A DNA stretch of 64,000 nucleotides from Bacteroidales bacterium (GTDB lineage Bacteria > Bacteroidota > Bacteroidia > Bacteroidales > UBA1715), in the NCBI GenBank assembly GCA_017516865.1, contig JAFXAU010000031.1, positions 248,001-312,000 on the forward strand, written 5' to 3'. The notes under the pieces were generated by a model that was not told the origin of the DNA, searched no databases, and saw only the letters and a list, made by a program, of their open reading frames with translations. Position numbers and translations under genes: made by a program. Positions 16,255 to 23,931 of this stretch are shown here, piece after piece (the first letter of the stretch is position 1; each line of letters opens with the position of its first letter).

Positions 16255-17463
16255 ATGGCAAAAGTTCTTATCATTGGTGCTGGCGGTGTAAGTCAGGTAG
16301 TTACGTTCAAATGTGCTCAATATCCGGAGGTGTTTTCCGACATTATGTTGGCAAGCCGTACAAAGTCGAAATGCGATAAAATTGCGGCTATCATCGAAGA
16401 AAAACTTGGCAGAAAGATTCAAACTGCCCAAATCGATGCCGAAGATGTTCCTGCGTTGGTGCAGCTAATCAAGTCGTTCCAACCAAAATTGGTCATCAAC
16501 GTGGCGTTGCCATATCAAGATTTGTGCATAATGGACGCTTGTTTGGAAGCAGGTGTAAATTACATGGACACAGCCAATTACGAGCCAAAGGACGTGGCTA
16601 AGTTTGAATATAGCTGGCAATGGGCATATCAAGATAAATTCAAAGAAAAGGGTTTGACGGCAATTCTCGGTTGCGGTTTCGACCCGGGACAAAGCCAAAT
16701 CTATACCGCATATTTGGCAAAACACTATTTCGACGAAATCCACTATCTTGACATAGTTGACTGCAACGGTGGCGACCACGGAAAGGCGTTTGCCACGAAC
16801 TTCAACCCCGAAATCAACATTCGTGAAATTACGCAGAAAGGCCGTTATTGGAAAGACGGCAAATGGGTTGAAACCGAACCACAGGAAATTATGTTCCCGC
16901 TTACGTACCCGAACATAGGCGTACGCAAGTCGTATTTGATGTACCACGAAGAATTGGAATCGTTGGTGAAGAATTTCCCGACCATAAAAATGGCTCGTTT
17001 CTTTATGACGTTCGGCGACGAATACCTCACGCATCTTCGTGTGATTCAAAACATTGGAATGGCGAGCATTAAACCGATATTATATAAAGGTGTGGAAATT
17101 GTACCGTTGCAATTCTTGAAGGAAACCTTGCCTGCTCCAGAAACATTGGGCGAAAATTACACTGGTGAAACTTCAATCGGTTGTCGTGTAAAAGGAATCA
17201 AAGATGGCAAAGAAAAAACGGCGTATATTTGGAACAATTGTAGCCATCAGGCGGCATACAATGAAACAGGTGCACAAGGCGTTTCTTACACCACGGGCGT
17301 TCCTGCAATGACAGGAGCTATGATGTTCCTCACTGGCAAATGGAGCGGCGCTGGAGTTTTCAACGTAGAAGAATTTGACCCAGATCCATTTATGGAAGTA
17401 ATTGGTAAACACGGACTTCCGTTCGAGGTAAAAGAAAACATCGACTTGGAGTTGACGTACTAA
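16255..17463 (+). CDS. Carboxynorspermidine dehydrogenase (saccharopine dehydrogenase family)
   Basis: 402 aa. N-terminal NAD(P)-binding motif VLIIGAGGVSQVVTFKCAQ, then LASRTKSKCDKI, NVALPYQDLCIMDACLEAGVNYMDTANYE and ILGCGFDPGQSQIYTAYLAK, wording typical of carboxynorspermidine synthase/dehydrogenase rather than true saccharopine dehydrogenase. It condenses aspartate semialdehyde with putrescine or diaminopropane to the carboxylated polyamine. The decarboxylase for the next step is encoded downstream at 19848, beyond an intervening surface-protein gene. Confidence 0.9.
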   Translation: MAKVLIIGAGGVSQVVTFKCAQYPEVFSDIMLASRTKSKCDKIAAIIEEKLGRKIQTAQIDAEDVPALVQLIKSFQPKLVINVALPYQDLCIMDACLEAGVNYMDTANYEPKDVAKFEYSWQWAYQDKFKEKGLTAILGCGFDPGQSQIYTAYLAKHYFDEIHYLDIVDCNGGDHGKAFATNFNPEINIREITQKGRYWKDGKWVETEPQEIMFPLTYPNIGVRKSYLMYHEELESLVKNFPTIKMARFFMTFGDEYLTHLRVIQNIGMASIKPILYKGVEIVPLQFLKETLPAPETLGENYTGETSIGCRVKGIKDGKEKTAYIWNNCSHQAAYNETGAQGVSYTTGVPAMTGAMMFLTGKWSGAGVFNVEEFDPDPFMEVIGKHGLPFEVKENIDLELTY

Positions 17464-17496
17464 TTTAAATTTAAAAATTAGGATTTATAAATTAAT

Positions 17497-17525
17497 GTAG
17501 AGACGCCACATTGTGACGTCTCTAC
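17497..17525. repeat. 29-bp palindrome, copy 1 (left flank of T9SS cargo gene)
   Basis: Arms GTAGAGACGCCACA and TGTGACGTCTCTAC around a single T. Exactly the reverse complement of the element at 19686-19714, so the two copies bracket the cargo gene as inverted repeats. As a hairpin it could also end the dehydrogenase transcript. Confidence 0.85.
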
Positions 17526-17696
17526 TGCGTTTTGTGGGAACTTTTCTTTTTGTGGATATTATGTGAAAAATCATCATCACATCTTTTTTATAAAACATGA
17601 TTTTTATCAAAAAAATAATACTTGTTCTGTAACTTTTTTGCCTCGATATTTGTCTTATTGTAAAAACTAATTATTAACTTTTAAATACTAAAAGCG

Positions 17697-19682
17697 ATGA
17701 AAAAGATTTTTACTTTTTGGATGATGGCTCTATTGAGTGTCGTCTCCTTGGGACAAAATGAAGAGAAATACATTTATTTAGAACAGCGTGATTTTTACAT
17801 TAATGTAGGAGAAGAAACGTTTGTTGGCGCTACAATTGTTCCTTATAGTGATTATAACAAGGATGTTTATTTTTGGGGTGAAACTAATGATCGTGATGTT
17901 GTAGAGATCGCTCAAGGTGCTAGCGGTACTAGCCAAAGTACTATCCAAGGTATTTTTGTGAGAGGTATAAGTGCTGGTACAGCAACTATAAGAGTATATT
18001 CTTCCAATGGTCTTGAAGCAGCGTTTATAATTGATGTCCTATGGGTAGATGCAGAATCTATAAGTGTGACTCCTTATCTTGAACTCGACGAAGGAGAAAG
18101 TCAATTAATAGCTACCGAAATCACTCCTTTATCTGTTTCTAATCCAGCTGTTAGTTTTATTATAGAGGATAATAGTACAAATGTTATTACAGTGAATCAA
18201 GATGGCTTGGTAACAGGACAAAATGCTGGCTCAGCAACTATAATTGCAAGGACATCTAATGGTCTTGAAGCGAGATGTGAAGTTGTTGTTAGGGGGCCCC
18301 TTTCTCCAATTATCGGTTCTGGTAAAGTCCATATTTCTGGTACGGTGTTTTTCGATGAAAACGAAAATGGCATACAGGATGGCGAAGAATATGGGTTGCC
18401 GCAACAAAAACTTCTTATCCTTCCCGATAGTGTGTACGCCCAAACCGACAATGCAGGAAAATATTCGTTTTGGTGTGGCGAAGAAACTGTCTATCAAATA
18501 ATTCCGCAATTGTCCGACAATTGGAAACTTACCACCGAAACAAAGAATGAAATCTCGTTGGGAAAAAATGATGTAACGGGAATTGATTTTGGGATAAAAA
18601 ATATAAAGGATGAACGAAAACCTGAAATATCAATAACAACATTGGATGAAGGTAGATGTTTTGATGACTTTTTGATGTATTTGTCTTTTAAAAATAATGG
18701 AACAGTGTCAGAACAAGGATGCATACAATTAAATTTATTTCATGGAATGCAGGGCATTGTTTCTACTTCACAAGAATACGATTCTATTTCAGTTGATAAA
18801 AAAACACTCTATTGGAATGTGAACGTACGCCCATTTGAGAAACTGTCTATAAAACTAATTGGAGAAATGCCTAATTTTAGTTTTATGGGTGATACATTGG
18901 AATCTGTCGTTTCATATAAAGATGCACAATCTGTTTTGAGTAGTGATACCACAAACGTTGTGGTGCTTTGCTCTTACGACCCGAACGATAAAACAGTGTT
19001 CCCTATGGGAGTTACTGAAGAAAATCTTGTGTTGATGAACGAGCCGTTGTCATATACCATTCGTTTCCAGAATACGGGAAACGACTATGCAAAGAACGTC
19101 GTTGTGATCGACACGCTTTCTTCAGCTTTGGATTTGGAAACGTTCGAGGTAGTAGCGGCAAGTCACAACCTCAAGACGAATTACACGAGCGATGGCGTGG
19201 TAGAATTCCGATTCGATAACATTATGCTCCTCGACAGCACCACGAACGAGCCAGAAAGTCATGGTTTTGTAAAATATAGAATTAAAGCCAAAAAAGATTT
19301 GCCCGACAATACGGTGATTGAAAATACGGCACATATTTACTTCGACTACAATCCTGCCGTTGTTACCAACACCACTATGAATACTATGACGTACACGATT
19401 CTGAAAAACGAGGAAAGCACAGCCATAGAAGTTCCATATAACGCAACGGTGAAACTCTATCCGAATCCAATCCGCGACTATTCAGTGTTGGAATTCGACA
19501 ATGCGGGCAACGATTTGTTCCAACTTACCATAAGCGACGTTACAGGAAAAATAATAAATACTATGCAAACCAGCGGCAACAGTTTTATTGTTGGCAAAGG
19601 ACTTGACAAAGGCGTATATCTGTATAGCTTGAAGAATACGCAAACAAACCAAGTGTATCGCAATAGTTTTATTGTTGAATAA
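17697..19682 (+). CDS. T9SS-secreted surface protein with Ig-like, SdrD-B-like and DUF11-like domains
   Basis: 661 aa. Signal peptide MKKIFTFWMMALLSVVSLGQ. Two Big-2-type Ig repeats follow (residues ~20-205; both with TATI+RTSNGLEA- or RVYSSNGLEA-like ends). Then a B-repeat-like domain (ISGTVFFDENENGIQDGEEYG..., YAQTDNAGKYSFWCGEE), and from ~residue 420 a DUF11/DUF7619-like domain (SYDPNDKTVFPMGV, YTIRFQNTGNDYAKNVVVID, NTAHIYFDYNPAVVTNT). The last ~75 residues are a type A sorting domain (LYPNPIRDYSVLEFD, GKGLDKGVYLYSLK). Bracketed by inverted palindromes. A near-match promoter (TTG, 20 nt, GATATTTG) lies upstream. Confidence 0.88.
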   Translation: MKKIFTFWMMALLSVVSLGQNEEKYIYLEQRDFYINVGEETFVGATIVPYSDYNKDVYFWGETNDRDVVEIAQGASGTSQSTIQGIFVRGISAGTATIRVYSSNGLEAAFIIDVLWVDAESISVTPYLELDEGESQLIATEITPLSVSNPAVSFIIEDNSTNVITVNQDGLVTGQNAGSATIIARTSNGLEARCEVVVRGPLSPIIGSGKVHISGTVFFDENENGIQDGEEYGLPQQKLLILPDSVYAQTDNAGKYSFWCGEETVYQIIPQLSDNWKLTTETKNEISLGKNDVTGIDFGIKNIKDERKPEISITTLDEGRCFDDFLMYLSFKNNGTVSEQGCIQLNLFHGMQGIVSTSQEYDSISVDKKTLYWNVNVRPFEKLSIKLIGEMPNFSFMGDTLESVVSYKDAQSVLSSDTTNVVVLCSYDPNDKTVFPMGVTEENLVLMNEPLSYTIRFQNTGNDYAKNVVVIDTLSSALDLETFEVVAASHNLKTNYTSDGVVEFRFDNIMLLDSTTNEPESHGFVKYRIKAKKDLPDNTVIENTAHIYFDYNPAVVTNTTMNTMTYTILKNEESTAIEVPYNATVKLYPNPIRDYSVLEFDNAGNDLFQLTISDVTGKIINTMQTSGNSFIVGKGLDKGVYLYSLKNTQTNQVYRNSFIVE

Positions 19683-19685
19683 TCA

Positions 19686-19714
19686 GTAGAGACGTCACAA
19701 TGTGGCGTCTCTAC
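19686..19714. repeat. 29-bp palindrome, copy 2 (right flank of T9SS cargo gene)
   Basis: Arms GTAGAGACGTCACA and TGTGGCGTCTCTAC. Base-for-base the reverse complement of the copy at 17497-17525. It begins 4 nt after the cargo gene's stop codon. Confidence 0.85.
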
Positions 19715-19740
19715 AATACAACCAACATGTTATGTAAAAA

Positions 19741-19777
19741 AAAGTGACTACGTTTTTCGTGGTCACTTTTCTTTTTT
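19741..19777 (+). terminator. Terminator after the T9SS cargo gene
   Basis: AAAGTGACTACG pairs with CGTGGTCACTTT (one G-U) around TTTTT, then a T-rich tail. It separates the cargo gene from the decarboxylase gene, which has its own -7 box. Confidence 0.8.
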
Positions 19778-19823
19778 CTGGAATTTAGATACAATCGATT
19801 TCTACAATACTCCGTAAATAATT

Positions 19824-19831
19824 TATCTTTG
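19824..19831 (+). promoter_or_regulatory. Bacteroidota -7 element (TATCTTTG) before nspC
   Basis: Exact TAnnTTTG 16 nt before the nspC start codon, downstream of the terminator, so the decarboxylase is transcribed independently. Confidence 0.6.
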
Positions 19832-19847
19832 TCACAAAATTAGTGTT

Positions 19848-20984
19848 ATGAAGAATTATTACCCAGAAATACCGTCTCCAGCGTTTATTCTTGAAGAAAA
19901 AATGCTTCGGAATAATTTGGAGAAACTCTCGTATGTGTCGAAAGAGGCAGGTGTTTCCATTATTTTGGCATTGAAAGGGTATGCGTTGTGGAAATCGTTT
20001 CCGCTTGTGCGTCAGTATCTTGCGGGAGCTACGGCGAGTTCGTTGTCTGAGGCGAAATTGTGCGTTGACTATATGGGTTCCAAAGCTCACACGTTCGCAC
20101 CGGTATATGCTCCCGAAGAATTCGACGAAATTGCACGATGCAGTTCACACATTACGTTTAATTCTCTGTCGCAATTTGAGAAATACAAAGACATCTGCAA
20201 ACAATATGGCGTTTCGGTTGGATTGCGTGTAAATCCAGGTTACAGCGACGTAACGACTGAAATGTATAATCCGTGTTCACCAAATTCCCGTTTGGGCATT
20301 CCTGCGTCGGAATTGGCCGATGGTCTTCCCAACGGTGTTGACGGGATTCATTTTCACGCACTTTGCGAAAATGATTCGTATTCGTTGGAACGTGTTTTGA
20401 AATCGTTTGAAGAAAAATTCGGTCACTTGCTTTCGTCGGCAAAATGGGTGAATATGGGAGGTGGTCATTTGATTACGCACAAGGATTACAAGCCCGAACA
20501 CGTGATTCAGTTGCTTAAAGATTTTAAGAAAAAATACGATGTTGCCGTGATTCTTGAACCAGGCGGAGCGGTTGGTTGGCAGACTGGCGTGCTGAAAGCC
20601 CGTGTGCTCGATATTGTGAACTACGGCGAAAATCCTACGGCAATACTTGATGTGTCGTTTGCCGCCCACATGCCCGACACGCTGGAGATGCCATATCGGC
20701 CGAATGTTCGTGATGCGTTTTCGGAGAAAACCGAAGGTTGCTATGCGTACCGTTTAGGTGGAAATTCTTGTCTGGCAGGCGATTTTATGATGCCGTATTA
20801 TTTCAAGGAACAACTCCACGTGGGCGATACCATTATATTAGAAGACATGATGCACTACACAATGGTGAAAACCACCACGTTCAACGGCGTGACGCATCCT
20901 TCTATATGGATTGAGCACGAAGACGGACGTGACGAGTGCATACGGGAATTTGGCTATGCCGATTTTCGAGATAGGTTGAGTTAG
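19848..20984 (+). CDS. nspC: Carboxynorspermidine/carboxyspermidine decarboxylase
   Basis: 378 aa, PLP-dependent fold-III decarboxylase. Visible: PSPAFILEEKMLRNNLEKL, the PLP lysine in ILALKGYALW, GLRVNPGYSD, GIHFHALCEND, the NMGGGHLITHKDY loop and EPGGAVGWQTG, all characteristic of NspC rather than ornithine or diaminopimelate decarboxylase. It removes CO2 from carboxyspermidine to give spermidine. The C-terminal GGNSCLAGDF carries the active-site cysteine. Its last 4 nt overlap the convergent membrane-protein gene. Confidence 0.93.
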   Translation: MKNYYPEIPSPAFILEEKMLRNNLEKLSYVSKEAGVSIILALKGYALWKSFPLVRQYLAGATASSLSEAKLCVDYMGSKAHTFAPVYAPEEFDEIARCSSHITFNSLSQFEKYKDICKQYGVSVGLRVNPGYSDVTTEMYNPCSPNSRLGIPASELADGLPNGVDGIHFHALCENDSYSLERVLKSFEEKFGHLLSSAKWVNMGGGHLITHKDYKPEHVIQLLKDFKKKYDVAVILEPGGAVGWQTGVLKARVLDIVNYGENPTAILDVSFAAHMPDTLEMPYRPNVRDAFSEKTEGCYAYRLGGNSCLAGDFMMPYYFKEQLHVGDTIILEDMMHYTMVKTTTFNGVTHPSIWIEHEDGRDECIREFGYADFRDRLS

Positions 20985-22342
20985 GAGACAAATTCCTCTG
21001 CTTCCTCCTCGTCATCTTCTTCCGCCTTTTTATACAAATATCGAAGTCGGAATAATATTATAACCAAGAATGGGAGAAGTATTATTCGGTATCGTACCAG
21101 AGCGCCGAAATTGGCGATTGTCAGTCCAATAAAAAATCCGAATGCGACGACGAACAACGCCAGACTGAGCAAAAAAGCATCATCAATAAAGACGCGGAAC
21201 AGATTCAGTCTCATTTTAAACAACACAAGCAGAGACAGAACCAACAAGAAAAAATTTTCCACACCAGAAAGCAGCATAAACGGTGTTCGTGCCTCCCACA
21301 AAAACGGTCGAAACAATCCCGCCGTCAATGCTTGCGGCGTTTTACTCAGCATTCCTGAAATTGAGGCATCGAATGTACCAATGTCGAAACTGTTGGTACC
21401 ATAATAATCTCGCTTCAAGTCATCTTGGATTATTACAGCTTGTTCCATCATAGAACCGACCGAGGCATATTTCCCTTCCGCAATATCGCCCATATTGTCG
21501 ACAAAGACAGCATACATCACAATGACAAACACTGCCACCAACGGGAAAAACGCGACTTGAATCATTTTGTTATTCAGTCTTCTGAGCAATATAAGAGCTA
21601 TCCATACGACACTTGTGGCAAAAACCGTGTAAAACGCATACGGCCGAATAGACGTCAAAATGTATGCCCAGACAAGGTATCGGAAAATGTTACCAAATAC
21701 TTTCTTTCTTCGGACAAACACCATCCAGCATGAATAATAAACCGACAACACTCCAACAAGACACCATACGTCTTTCAACAATCCGCTTCCCCAAAAACAC
21801 ACCGACGGTATATAGAATAACGCAAATGCGGCATAATTCTGACTTCGTGGATAAATTCGTATAATCATCCTATAAAAACGCCACATTGGAATGAATAAAA
21901 ATGCATCCATCATTAGTGTCATTCCCAAATACGAGCCACATCCAAGCAAATAAAACGGTACAGAAAAACGGCATACAGCCCACGAATTGGCATCTTTGAA
22001 ATACGTAGGCCAACCAGTCGTATAATCAAACAAGGAGCGAAGTTCGGGAGTCCGTTCGCCAGCCATCAGTTGAATAAAGGCAAAAAAATCTTTCTTGGCT
22101 ATTCTCACGATTGACCGCGCTCCCGTATAATAATATTGCGTATCGCCACCGTCGTAATAGAAAATATACACGCAGGCGAACAACAAACCAAATAGTAATT
22201 TAACAAGAACGGCTCTTTTAAAATGAGTATAATAGTGGTACGTTTCTATATTATCTTCTTGAACTTTAGAACAATACAAGTAAATAATAAAAAAAAGAAC
22301 CAGAACAATAACACCGTCAAAACCTGAAACTAACTCCCGCAT
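20981..22342 (-). CDS. Polytopic membrane protein, polymerase/EpsG-like
   Basis: 453 aa with about ten to twelve hydrophobic segments and an acidic cytosolic tail (EEDDEEEAEEFVS). Between segments it carries IYFYYDGGDTQYYYTGARS near the N-terminus, a loop like those in oligosaccharide polymerases and EpsG-type proteins (the GGDTxxY motif), and FIPSVCFWGSGLLKD-type text in the middle. I read it as a glycan polymerase-like or related membrane protein, by resemblance only. Own -7 box; stop codon overlaps that of nspC on the other strand. Confidence 0.6.
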   Translation of the reverse strand: MRELVSGFDGVIVLVLFFIIYLYCSKVQEDNIETYHYYTHFKRAVLVKLLFGLLFACVYIFYYDGGDTQYYYTGARSIVRIAKKDFFAFIQLMAGERTPELRSLFDYTTGWPTYFKDANSWAVCRFSVPFYLLGCGSYLGMTLMMDAFLFIPMWRFYRMIIRIYPRSQNYAAFALFYIPSVCFWGSGLLKDVWCLVGVLSVYYSCWMVFVRRKKVFGNIFRYLVWAYILTSIRPYAFYTVFATSVVWIALILLRRLNNKMIQVAFFPLVAVFVIVMYAVFVDNMGDIAEGKYASVGSMMEQAVIIQDDLKRDYYGTNSFDIGTFDASISGMLSKTPQALTAGLFRPFLWEARTPFMLLSGVENFFLLVLSLLVLFKMRLNLFRVFIDDAFLLSLALFVVAFGFFIGLTIANFGALVRYRIILLPFLVIILFRLRYLYKKAEEDDEEEAEEFVS

Positions 22343-22363
22343 CGGTCATTTGAATTTCAGTTT

Positions 22364-22371
22364 CAAAGATA
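22364..22371 (-). promoter_or_regulatory. Bacteroidota -7 element (TATCTTTG)
   Basis: Exact TAnnTTTG on the minus strand, 21 nt before the ATG of the polytopic membrane protein. It lies just past the queD stop codon, so this gene can be expressed apart from queD. Confidence 0.55.
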
Positions 22372-22402
22372 GTATTTTCTCACTAAAAATAAGCGATAAA
22401 TG

Positions 22403-22849
22403 TTATTGATTGTCGTCTGCAAACCATTCGGCATACGAAGTAGGTGTTTCGTAAAGCCTTATGCTATAAAGAGAAACAGAGTCTGGCAGTTTTGACCGGA
22501 TAATGTTGGCGATGTAGATTGTAAGATTTTCGCAGGTAGGTTGAAACGGAACTTCTATATATTTATCTGTTTCCTGAAATTTTCGTAAATCCTCGAAACC
22601 TTTGTTGGCAGGAACGACCAAAGCATGGTCGAACACATCGACAATGGGTATCTTTACAATATTCTTTAAATCGCCAAAGTCGAGAACCATGCCGTTCTTT
22701 GGAGATGAGCAGTCCTCGCATGGGATACCAATCAATGTGACAAATAATTTATATGTATGGCCGTGAATATTCTTACACTTTCCGTCGTAATTGGAGAGTG
22801 CATGAGCCATGTCGAAGACAAATTCTTTTGTAATTCTAATTTTTGTCAT
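22403..22849 (-). CDS. queD: 6-carboxytetrahydropterin synthase (6-pyruvoyltetrahydropterin synthase family)
   Basis: 148 aa. Zinc ligands are in FDMAHALSNYDGKCKNIHGHTYKL (His16, then the HGH pair); the catalytic cysteine is in the same stretch (GKCKNIHGH). MVLDFGDLKNIV and FDHALVVP complete the fold, and PTCENLTIYIANII carries the substrate glutamate. QueD converts dihydroneopterin triphosphate to carboxytetrahydropterin for queuosine/preQ1. No other queuosine gene is adjacent. The palindrome at 22863 separates it from ilvE upstream. Confidence 0.9.
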   Translation of the reverse strand: MTKIRITKEFVFDMAHALSNYDGKCKNIHGHTYKLFVTLIGIPCEDCSSPKNGMVLDFGDLKNIVKIPIVDVFDHALVVPANKGFEDLRKFQETDKYIEVPFQPTCENLTIYIANIIRSKLPDSVSLYSIRLYETPTSYAEWFADDNQ

Positions 22850-22862
22850 TTTTCATAAAAAT

Positions 22863-22890
22863 GTAGAGACGCGATTAATCGCGTCTCTAC
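22863..22890. repeat. 28-bp perfect palindrome, copy 3
   Basis: GTAGAGACGCGATT followed directly by its reverse complement. It lies between ilvE and queD and shares the GTAGAGACG core with the elements at 17497 and 19686. Confidence 0.85.
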
Positions 22891-22906
22891 AAACGTAACA
22901 ATCTAT

Positions 22907-23920
22907 TTATTCAACAAACGAAATCCAACCGAACGGATCGGCAATGTCTCCATATTGAATGCCGACAAGTGTTTCGTATAGTTCAACGCAGTTTTTGCCC
23001 GGATGAACTTGGTCGCCAAACGTGTAGGTTTTGTTTTCGTCAGGGTCATATACTGCCGAAATAGGCGAAATCACTGCTGCCGTTCCGCATTCTGCCGCTT
23101 CGTCGCATTCAGCAAGTTCCGTCAATGGAATTTGACGTTTTTCCACTGTCAAACCTTTTTTCTCAGCCAATGCCTGCAAACTCATATTGGTGATTGAAGG
23201 CAAAATTGACGTTGATTTTGGCGTGATATATTTGTCGCCCTTGATTGCAAAGAAGTTTGCAGGGCCACATTCGTCAATGTATTTTTTCTCTTTCGGATCC
23301 AAATACAAAGCAGCACCGTAGCCCATTTCGTGCGATTTAATCGACATATTCAACGCAGCGGCGTAGTTTCCACCAACTTTCACTGTACCAGTTCCAAGTG
23401 GAGCGGCACGGTCGGAACCACGTTCAACAATCACTTTGATAGGTTTGAAACCGCCTTTGTAGTAAGGTCCAACAGGGCTACAGAACAAAATCAACAATAC
23501 TTCTGTAGAAGCGCTGATGCCAAGACGCGGACTCATACCAATCATCAACGGACGGATGTACAATGATGCGCCTGTTCCGTATGGTGGCACGAAATCGGCA
23601 TTTTCTTTAACCAACGTGAACAACATTTCTTTGAAAAGTTCCGCTGGAACTTCTGGCATACCAACGCGTGCAGCCGAGCGGTTCAATCGTTTTGAATTTT
23701 CTTCCCAACGGAACACGCGGATTTTTCCGTCTTTGCCGCGGTACGCCTTCAAACCTTCGAAACATTCCTGACCGTAGTGAAGACACGTAGCAGCCATGTG
23801 CATATTGATGTTTTCGCTTTCGGTAACTTCCATTTTTCCCCATTTGCCTTCGCTATAAAGGCATCGAGTATTTGATTTCGTTTTCAAGTACCCAAATGGT
23901 AAATTAGCCCAATCAATCAT
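22907..23920 (-). CDS. ilvE: Branched-chain amino acid aminotransferase
   Basis: 337 aa, PLP fold IV. Motifs: LHYGQECFEGLKAYRGKDGKIRVFR, the lysine in TGTVKVGGNYAAAL that holds PLP, LYLDPKEKKYIDECGPANFFAI (E-x-G-x-x-N-F pattern) and ECDEAAECGTAAVISPISAV. Last step of Leu, Ile and Val synthesis and first of their breakdown. It starts 11 nt after the stop of the propeller-HD gene, so the two may be cotranscribed. Confidence 0.93.
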   Translation of the reverse strand: MIDWANLPFGYLKTKSNTRCLYSEGKWGKMEVTESENINMHMAATCLHYGQECFEGLKAYRGKDGKIRVFRWEENSKRLNRSAARVGMPEVPAELFKEMLFTLVKENADFVPPYGTGASLYIRPLMIGMSPRLGISASTEVLLILFCSPVGPYYKGGFKPIKVIVERGSDRAAPLGTGTVKVGGNYAAALNMSIKSHEMGYGAALYLDPKEKKYIDECGPANFFAIKGDKYITPKSTSILPSITNMSLQALAEKKGLTVEKRQIPLTELAECDEAAECGTAAVISPISAVYDPDENKTYTFGDQVHPGKNCVELYETLVGIQYGDIADPFGWISFVE

Positions 23921-23931
23921 TTTATTACAAT

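Noticed and set aside
17526..19685. Insertion sequence between the inverted palindromes
   Set aside because: No transposase or recombinase motif and no target-site duplication seen; the only gene is a T9SS surface protein.
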